From an uncultured Prevotellaceae bacterium (lineage in GTDB: Bacteria; Bacteroidota; Bacteroidia; Bacteroidales; Muribaculaceae): 50,040 nucleotides of DNA. A program made the translations under genes and the position numbers. The DNA is taken from the NCBI GenBank assembly GCA_900318535.1, contig ONKU01000025.1:1-50040 (forward strand), written 5' to 3'. Numbering within the stretch: position 1 is the stretch's first letter; each line of letters begins with the position of its first letter. This document shows positions 44,347-50,040 of this stretch, one piece after another. The notes under the pieces are model-generated. The model had not been told where the DNA came from and searched no databases. It saw only the letters and a program-made list of their open reading frames with translations.

Positions 44347-46824
44347 ATGAAGAGAATCAAGTTATTGACTACGTTGGCCCTTGTCCTGGCCGCCATGACG
44401 GTGAGCGCCCAGTCGCCCATCGCTGTGGACTGGCGCATGGGTCAGAACAACACTACTGCCAACAATTACAGTTCGCGTTTCGTTATCAAGAACATTTCCA
44501 AGCAGCCGCTCAACAGCGACTGGGAGTTCTTTTTCAACCAGTTCTCACGTTCGGTGAGCGTGCCTGCGGGGTGCCCTGTTGACGTTGAGGAGGTCTCAAC
44601 GACCTATTACCGCATCAGGCCCAATGCCAATTACAAAACGCTTGCGGCCGGTGATTCGCTGGTGATTGACCTGGTGATGGGCGGCGCTCTCATCAACAAG
44701 AACTACATGCCCGGCGGTGGCCATGTGGTGCTGAACGGGGACATGACCAAGCCTATTGCGGTGAACATCAACCGCTCGCCGCTCGACAAGCCCGGGCAGT
44801 GGCGTGACCACAAGGCTTATCCCGACGGCAACTACATGTATGCCTACAATGAGGCCATCAACGGCTTTGGCGACGGCTACACGGGTAACGACTACGACAT
44901 CTTCCCCGCTCCCAAGCAGGTGGACATCGAGGACGGTTTCACCCAGGTGGGCAGCCTTGTGTCGATCAAATACGGTAAATGGTTCCAGTGGGGCGGTTAC
45001 CGCCGCGCCAAGGCGTTGCTCACCGATGAGTTGCAGAAACGTGGCGTGTATGTCTCCAGTGGCCAGAAAACCGTTATTGAACTGCTGCTGGACAAGAAAC
45101 TGAGCACTAACGGCGAATATTACACCCTGCGCGTGCATGACGGCAAAATCTCCATCCATGGCGTCACCCAAGCGGCGTTGATGAATGGCGTCAAGACGCT
45201 CATCGCTGCCCTTGACCACAGCAAGGGACACCGCCTGCAGAACTGCTTCGTCATCGACTGGCCCGACTTTGGCTACCGTGGCGTGATGCTCGACATTGCC
45301 CGCAACTTCGTCATCAATCCTGCCGACTTCAAGCGCACGATCGACCTCTTGTCCTACTACAAGATCAACACCATCCAGTTCCACTTCACCGACGATGAGG
45401 CCTGGCGACTGGAGATTCCCGGTTTCCCCGAATTGACGCAAGTGGCCGCGCGTCGCGGTGCCACGCTCGACGAGAAGGGCTATCTGGCACAGATTTTTGA
45501 CGGCAACGGCAACCCCGATGACCTGTCGCAGTGCGGCAACGGCTATTTCACCCGAGCCCAGTTCATCGAACTGCTGAAGTATGCCCGCGCCCATGGCGTG
45601 CGCATTATTCCCGAGATTGAGACGCCCGGTCATGCCCGTGCAGCCATCGTGGCAATGAAAAACCGCGCGATGAACAACCCGACGGCCGAGCAGTTCTGCC
45701 TGTGGGACGACAAGAACGAGAGCGTCTTCACCTCGGCCCAGAGCTATCACGACAACGTGCTCAACGTGGCCAGCGACGACGTTTACCGCTTTATCGACCG
45801 CGTTGTGGAGGAATTGCAGAAGATGTACAAGGAAGCTGGCCTGAAACTCGAAATCGTCCACCTGGGCGGTGATGAGGTACCCAACAATGCCTGGTCCAAG
45901 AGTCCCGACGTGCAGGCACTCATGCAGCGCGAGGGCCTCAAGACGCAGCACGAGGTGAGCGAGTACTACATCAAGCGCATCAGCCAACTGCTGGCTGCCC
46001 GCAAAATCCGCATTGAGGGCTGGCAAGAAGTGGCGCTCGACCACAAGCCCGAGTTTAATGCCGTGGTGGCTCCGCATGTTGCAGGCGTGAATGCCTGGAG
46101 CACAGTGGGTTCGCGCAGCGACGTGCCCTATCGTCTGGCCAACGACGGCTATCCCGTCATCCTGTCCAATGTGACCAACTTCTACATGGACATGGGCTAC
46201 AGCTGGCACCAGAACGAGCAGGGCTTGCACTGGGGCGGCAAGGTTGATGAGTTTGACGCCTGGAGCGGCCTGCCCGCCAATATTTACGCTTCAGCCCGCA
46301 CTGCCGTTGACGGTACTCCCCTCAACATCACCACTGCTGGCGACGGCAAGGCCAAGTTGGAGAAGCCCGAGAACATCATCGGCATCCAGGCCCAGTTGTG
46401 GGGCGAGACGTTGCGCAGCTTTGACGAGGTGCAGTACATGCTGCTGCCCAAGATGATGGGCGTGAGCGAGCGCGCCTGGACGGCTATGCCCGAGTGGAGC
46501 AAGAATCTCACCGACACTCAGGCCTATAACGAGGCCCGCCACCAGTATAACCTCAAAATCGGCACCCGCGAGCTGCCGCTGCTCAAGGGCATGGGCTTTA
46601 ATTTCCGCGTGGGTCCTCCGGGCATCAAGGTGGTTGACGGCATGCTCTACATCAACACCCAGTATCCCGATGAACTGGTGACTTACACCCTGGACGGCAG
46701 CGAGCCCACTGTGGACTCTCCCCGCTGGACGGCTCCTGTTCCCGTCAAGACTCAACCCCAGGTCATCAAGGCCAAGACCTTCTATCTGGGCCACGAGAGC
46801 GTCACCACCTACCTATTCAAGTAA
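44347..46824 (+). CDS. Beta-N-acetylhexosaminidase, GH20
   Basis: The 825-aa protein has a signal peptide (to about residue 22) and an N-terminal CHB_HEX-like beta domain (about 25-160). A GH20b domain (about 190-310) and the catalytic barrel (about 315-690) follow. Key residues are in FHFTDDEAWRLEIPGFP, IPEIETPGHARAAI and HLGGDEVPNNAW with the adjacent Asp-Glu pair of the substrate-assisted mechanism. The C-terminal CHB_HEX_C-like domain ends TYLFK. It releases GlcNAc or GalNAc from host or dietary glycans. Gene order with SusE- and SusC-like genes suggests a glycan-use locus. Confidence 0.92.
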   Translation: MKRIKLLTTLALVLAAMTVSAQSPIAVDWRMGQNNTTANNYSSRFVIKNISKQPLNSDWEFFFNQFSRSVSVPAGCPVDVEEVSTTYYRIRPNANYKTLAAGDSLVIDLVMGGALINKNYMPGGGHVVLNGDMTKPIAVNINRSPLDKPGQWRDHKAYPDGNYMYAYNEAINGFGDGYTGNDYDIFPAPKQVDIEDGFTQVGSLVSIKYGKWFQWGGYRRAKALLTDELQKRGVYVSSGQKTVIELLLDKKLSTNGEYYTLRVHDGKISIHGVTQAALMNGVKTLIAALDHSKGHRLQNCFVIDWPDFGYRGVMLDIARNFVINPADFKRTIDLLSYYKINTIQFHFTDDEAWRLEIPGFPELTQVAARRGATLDEKGYLAQIFDGNGNPDDLSQCGNGYFTRAQFIELLKYARAHGVRIIPEIETPGHARAAIVAMKNRAMNNPTAEQFCLWDDKNESVFTSAQSYHDNVLNVASDDVYRFIDRVVEELQKMYKEAGLKLEIVHLGGDEVPNNAWSKSPDVQALMQREGLKTQHEVSEYYIKRISQLLAARKIRIEGWQEVALDHKPEFNAVVAPHVAGVNAWSTVGSRSDVPYRLANDGYPVILSNVTNFYMDMGYSWHQNEQGLHWGGKVDEFDAWSGLPANIYASARTAVDGTPLNITTAGDGKAKLEKPENIIGIQAQLWGETLRSFDEVQYMLLPKMMGVSERAWTAMPEWSKNLTDTQAYNEARHQYNLKIGTRELPLLKGMGFNFRVGPPGIKVVDGMLYINTQYPDELVTYTLDGSEPTVDSPRWTAPVPVKTQPQVIKAKTFYLGHESVTTYLFK

Positions 46825-46878
46825 ATAATAGCAAGAAAATTTATTGCCTTAATTATATATCGTTTAAAAATTAAAACA

Positions 46879-48189
46879 ATGAAAAACCTTTGGATTTCTG
46901 TAGTGCTGTTGGGTCTTCTGCCGTTGCCAGGATGGGCTTCTGTCGGGCAACAGTCAGATGGTCTTTCAGACTTACAGCGTGTGAGCACAAATGGCAAGAA
47001 TGCGGTATTAACAGGACAGACGAGCAAAGATGAGGTCTCGCTAAAGGGTCGAATTCTTCCCTGGGATGTGAATAGGGATGGCGAAGTGAACATTGCTGAT
47101 GTGAACAATGTCATTGATTATATCCTTTATGGCTGTCAACAAGAAATATCTTCAGCTTACTACTATGTGGGCACCAGCAATAATTGGACTCCTGGTGATG
47201 CCACCTATAAGCTGGATAACGGCGGTGGTGATGTTTATTCTAACCCCGTGTTTAGTGTAGTCATTCCTGCTGCGTATGGCGAGTTCGGTGCTGGACGCGT
47301 TGACAATTTTTTTAAGATTTGTTCTCAAGAGACCATGGACCTGGGTGCAGACGGTTTCTGGAACGGCGACTTCATTGGTAAGGCCACGAATATTGTCGAT
47401 CACGAGATGAGTGGATACTTCGTGGAGGACGCTTACGACCATGTTTTCAGTTTCGTCATACCCGCTGATATTCCAGCGGATAAGTATCGTCTGACTTTCG
47501 ACATGATAAACCGCTCCTATGAATTCGAGGCTATCAAGGAGTCGTCCGACCTGTGGTATCTTGTGGGAAGTTGCATCGGTGACGGCTCATGGGATAATAA
47601 TTATTATTCCTTGGGTACCTCGCTTGTTCCACTGTATCCTCAACCTGACAACAAAAATATGTTGAAATACGTTGGTTATTTCCCCGCTGGTGAGGACTTT
47701 AAATTAATTCATACGCCAGGTGAGTGGCAAGAGCAATGGGGCATGAGTGATGGCCGCCTCGTGAAGAACGATATCGGTAGTGATGTCATTAAGGTCACTG
47801 AGGACGGTTACTACCAGATTACCTACGACCTGACGATGGACGTTGTCACAATTACCAAATACACAGATGTTGTAGACGTTTTCACATCAATGGGTATGCC
47901 TGGCACCTATCAGGATGATCAGGCATGGGATCCTGCTACCACGCTGATGAGTCCTATGGGTACGGCCTTTGAGAACCATGACTGGATCAGGAAGAATATG
48001 ACCTTTGATTCCGATGAAGAACTCAAGTTTGCTGCTAATGGCGAATGGTATTATAACTGGGGAAGCGGGGCATTCCCAGTTGGCGTCGGTATACAATATG
48101 GTCCCAACATTCCTGTTAGTGCTGGAACTTATACGGTCGTTTTCAATGACATTTTAGGTACATATAATTTTATTGAGGAAACGGAGTGA
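46879..48189 (+). CDS. SusE/F-like surface protein with an N-terminal dockerin-like segment
   Basis: The 436-aa protein has a signal peptide (to about residue 20) and a single calcium-loop segment, WDVNRDGEVNIADVNNVIDY (about 62-82), of dockerin type, near the N-terminus. Three SusE/F-like beta modules follow, with YYVGTSNNWTPGDATYKLDN, WYLVGSCIGDGSWDNNYYSL and an AWDPATTLMSPMG third. These modules normally bind glycans. Base composition is more A/T-rich than in the neighbours, which may signal transfer. It lies between GH20 and susC. It lacks an obvious lipobox. Confidence 0.75.
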   Translation: MKNLWISVVLLGLLPLPGWASVGQQSDGLSDLQRVSTNGKNAVLTGQTSKDEVSLKGRILPWDVNRDGEVNIADVNNVIDYILYGCQQEISSAYYYVGTSNNWTPGDATYKLDNGGGDVYSNPVFSVVIPAAYGEFGAGRVDNFFKICSQETMDLGADGFWNGDFIGKATNIVDHEMSGYFVEDAYDHVFSFVIPADIPADKYRLTFDMINRSYEFEAIKESSDLWYLVGSCIGDGSWDNNYYSLGTSLVPLYPQPDNKNMLKYVGYFPAGEDFKLIHTPGEWQEQWGMSDGRLVKNDIGSDVIKVTEDGYYQITYDLTMDVVTITKYTDVVDVFTSMGMPGTYQDDQAWDPATTLMSPMGTAFENHDWIRKNMTFDSDEELKFAANGEWYYNWGSGAFPVGVGIQYGPNIPVSAGTYTVVFNDILGTYNFIEETE

Positions 48190-48235
48190 TTTTCTAATCA
48201 CAATAAGTAACGGCATCACAACGATAAAAAGTAAG

Positions 48236-48312
48236 ACAATAAGTACAATAAATACAATTTTGGTTCGGCGGTGGACGCGAGCTGATAGCATTGTATTTAT
48301 TGTACTTATTGT
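48236..48312. terminator. Long inverted repeat, probable terminator
   Basis: A perfect 23-bp stem (ACAATAAGTACAATAAATAC with AAT, at 48236-48258, against 48290-48312) encloses a 31-base, GC-rich loop; T-rich sequence follows. It is long for a terminator. The rest of the 48190-48510 gap holds the susC promoter. Confidence 0.7.
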
Positions 48313-48466
48313 TTTCTTTTTGGTAGAGTGAAAGCTTGTGTCAGGATGTAAAAATTCATGAAAATTTGTTGTTAAATCAAAAAAATCGATTTTTTCTATG
48401 TTAAAGTCATGACTAATGGTTTAATAATTGAAAAATAATATGTATGTTTGTAGTTCTTTCAGCAAC

Positions 48467-48474
48467 TAACTTTG
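48467..48474 (+). promoter_or_regulatory. -7 element of the SusC-like gene
   Basis: TAACTTTG, 36 bases upstream of the ATG at 48511. A second match, TATGTTTG at 48443-48450, is an alternative. Confidence 0.5.
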
Positions 48475-48510
48475 ATTTACATATTACCTAATCTATAAAA
48501 CCTATCAACA

Positions 48511-50040
48511 ATGAGAAAACAGTTACTATTGCTACTGCTGTTGAGCCTCTTGTCCCTACCGGCCTTGGCCCGTGTGGTGACAGGCGTGGTGACGCAGTCG
48601 AGCGACGGCGAGCCCATTATCGGCGCGTCGGTCAAGGTGCACGGCACAACGCGCGGCACGGCGACCGATTTCGACGGCCGTTTCTCGATTGAGGCTAACG
48701 ACGGCGACGTGCTCGATGTGAGCTACGTGGGCATGAATCCCAAGAGCGTGAAGATAGCCCCGGGACAGACCGAGGTCAACATAGCCCTTGAGGACAATGC
48801 CCAAGTGCTGGGCGAGGTCGTGGTGACCGCCATGGGCCAGACCCAGGAGAAGAAGAAACTGAACTTCGCTGTTCAGTCCCTCGACGAGGAACAGGTGACC
48901 GCTGGCGGTTCCACCAACTTCGCCAACACACTGCAGGGCAAGATCGCCGGTCTGCAGGTAAGCACCGGCGGCAGTTCGCCCAACGCCTCAACCCAAGTCA
49001 TCATCCGCGCCATTTCGTCGATGAACAACTCGATGAACAACGAGCCGCTGATCATCATTGATGGTATGGCCATTCGCGGTGGTGCTTCAACGCTCGCCGA
49101 CATGAATCCCAACGACATCGACAACATTACGGTGCTGAAGGGTGCTGCCGCATCGGCCCTTTATGGCCAGGAGGCGGCAAACGGCGTTATCATGGTCACC
49201 ACCAAAAGCGGCGGTACCAATGGTGAGGTCACCGTTACTGCATCGGCTTCGTTGGAGTTGAATGTGCCGGCACGCCTGCCCAAAATCCAGAGCACCTTTA
49301 TTCCTGGTGCCAAGGGAATGTACAAGGAGAACATGGGCAGCGGTGGCTGGGGACCCTACATGAGCGAGAACGACACCTATTACAACAACTTGAAGGATTA
49401 CCTCAAGACAGGTATCTTGCAGAAGTATGACGTGAGCGTGAGCGGCGGTTCCGAGAAGTTCTCCTCTTATGCTTCGGTGTCTTACTATGATAATCAGGGT
49501 ATTGTTCCCAAGGACTACCGCAAACAGGTGAATGCCCTCATCAAGGGCATATACAAACCCAGCGATAAAGTGACGGTACAGTTGAGTGCAAACTTCATGA
49601 ACCGCAAGTCGCGTGGTTCCGGTAGCTCGATGTCCACCATCTACAACTGGGGTATCAACAAGAACATGAGCGACTACCGCACCCTTGAGGGACATGTGAA
49701 CTGGTGGGCCTACTATGACCACTGGGAAAACCTGCTCGACACCGAGCGCATCAACGGCGCCGTGTCGCCTTACTTCGGCCGCTATATGGACTGGAGCCAG
49801 ACCGAGGGCAACCGTTTCGTTCTCAATGGCCAAATCAGCTACGAGCCCATCAAGAACCTGGTGTTTACCGGCAAGATGAGTTATGACAAGAGCTACTCGA
49901 TGTATGATTCTTACACCGTTCCGCGCATCTATGAAGGCGATCTGGTCGATCCCAATGCGGAGGACGTGCAGACTAAGCTCAGCGACATGCAGGACCGTTT
50001 CGGCTCATACAGTTTCCAGCCCTCGCGTGGCGCGTTGTTG
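48511..50040 (+). CDS. SusC/RagA-type TonB-dependent receptor, N-terminal 510 codons
   Basis: The frame is open from the ATG at 48511 to the window end. A signal peptide (MRKQLLLLLLLSLLSLPALA) is followed by a carboxypeptidase-like domain (GEPIIGASVKVHGTTRGTAT) with the FDGRFSI motif. A TonB-box region comes next (LGEVVVTAMGQTQEKKK), then the plug, with NTLQGKIAGLQVSTGGSSP and ITVLKGAAASALYGQEAANG. This is the classic SusC start and imports oligosaccharides or other nutrients. A SusD partner would be expected beyond the window. Together with the GH20 and SusE-like genes it indicates a polysaccharide-utilisation-type locus. Confidence 0.93.
   Translation, partial: MRKQLLLLLLLSLLSLPALARVVTGVVTQSSDGEPIIGASVKVHGTTRGTATDFDGRFSIEANDGDVLDVSYVGMNPKSVKIAPGQTEVNIALEDNAQVLGEVVVTAMGQTQEKKKLNFAVQSLDEEQVTAGGSTNFANTLQGKIAGLQVSTGGSSPNASTQVIIRAISSMNNSMNNEPLIIIDGMAIRGGASTLADMNPNDIDNITVLKGAAASALYGQEAANGVIMVTTKSGGTNGEVTVTASASLELNVPARLPKIQSTFIPGAKGMYKENMGSGGWGPYMSENDTYYNNLKDYLKTGILQKYDVSVSGGSEKFSSYASVSYYDNQGIVPKDYRKQVNALIKGIYKPSDKVTVQLSANFMNRKSRGSGSSMSTIYNWGINKNMSDYRTLEGHVNWWAYYDHWENLLDTERINGAVSPYFGRYMDWSQTEGNRFVLNGQISYEPIKNLVFTGKMSYDKSYSMYDSYTVPRIYEGDLVDPNAEDVQTKLSDMQDRFGSYSFQPSRGALL

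Overview
The window comes from the chromosome of a gut-type Bacteroidota, most likely order Bacteroidales (Muribaculaceae or Prevotellaceae-like). The evidence is the Bacteroidota -7 promoter element TAnnTTTG in front of most transcription units, weak or absent Shine-Dalgarno sequences, a SusC-like receptor, GldE, DUF3078 and other Bacteroidales families, and secreted proteins with dockerin-like repeats or a C-terminal sorting-type domain. There is no rRNA operon, CRISPR array, phage or intact insertion sequence. One tRNA gene (Pro, GGG) is present.

Layout. 1-2501: an exported protein cut by the window edge, a possible small membrane peptide and a TPR/HTH membrane regulator. 2502-4526: a beta-barrel protein and a metallophosphoesterase lipoprotein, followed by the decayed tail of a paralogue. 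4679-6794: rhodanese and NUDIX genes convergent with carboxynorspermidine/carboxyspermidine dehydrogenase. 7000-9828: a large TonB-receptor-like outer membrane protein. 9829-15793: two tandem paralogous secreted proteins (655 and 911 aa) with a cohesin-like N-terminal domain, Ig-like repeats and nearly identical C-terminal sorting-type domains; each follows a leader of about 310-340 nt. 16236-20117: pyrG and yidC. 20306-26342: a run of envelope genes behind a good sigma-54-type promoter. 26619-29498: TraB/GumN protein, GldE/CNNM transporter and a second sigma-54-type promoter before a YkvA/DUF1232 gene. 29566-34613 (minus strand): an exported protein, rpmA, rplU, truA and speA. 34785-36311 (minus): a secreted beta-propeller-like protein with two dockerin-like repeats. 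36633-40056: fructose-bisphosphate aldolase, tRNA-Pro, GH53 galactanase and a DMT transporter. 40066-43732: a MITE-like palindrome, an HTH/membrane-protein pair, aroB, a HAD phosphatase and a DUF5715 lipoprotein. 43849-50040: low-molecular-weight phosphatase, GH20 hexosaminidase, a SusE-like protein with a dockerin-like segment, and the first 510 codons of a SusC-like receptor.

How the genes fit together. SpeA and the carboxyspermidine-type dehydrogenase belong to the alternative polyamine route. GH53, GH20, the SusE-like protein and SusC point to glycan foraging at the cell surface. Cohesin-like and dockerin-like modules on separate secreted proteins within 40 kb raise the possibility of a non-cellulosomal surface assembly. 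This is the most interesting protein-level hypothesis here and it is not proven. The most interesting nucleic-acid signals are the paired long leaders of the two paralogues, one of which holds a His-rich short ORF with a partly synonymous counterpart in the other; the two sigma-54-type promoters; and several families of short intergenic repeats (an 8-nt-period palindrome, a 25-bp inverted-repeat element, and tandem 7-mers or 9-mers that abut or overlap gene 3' ends).
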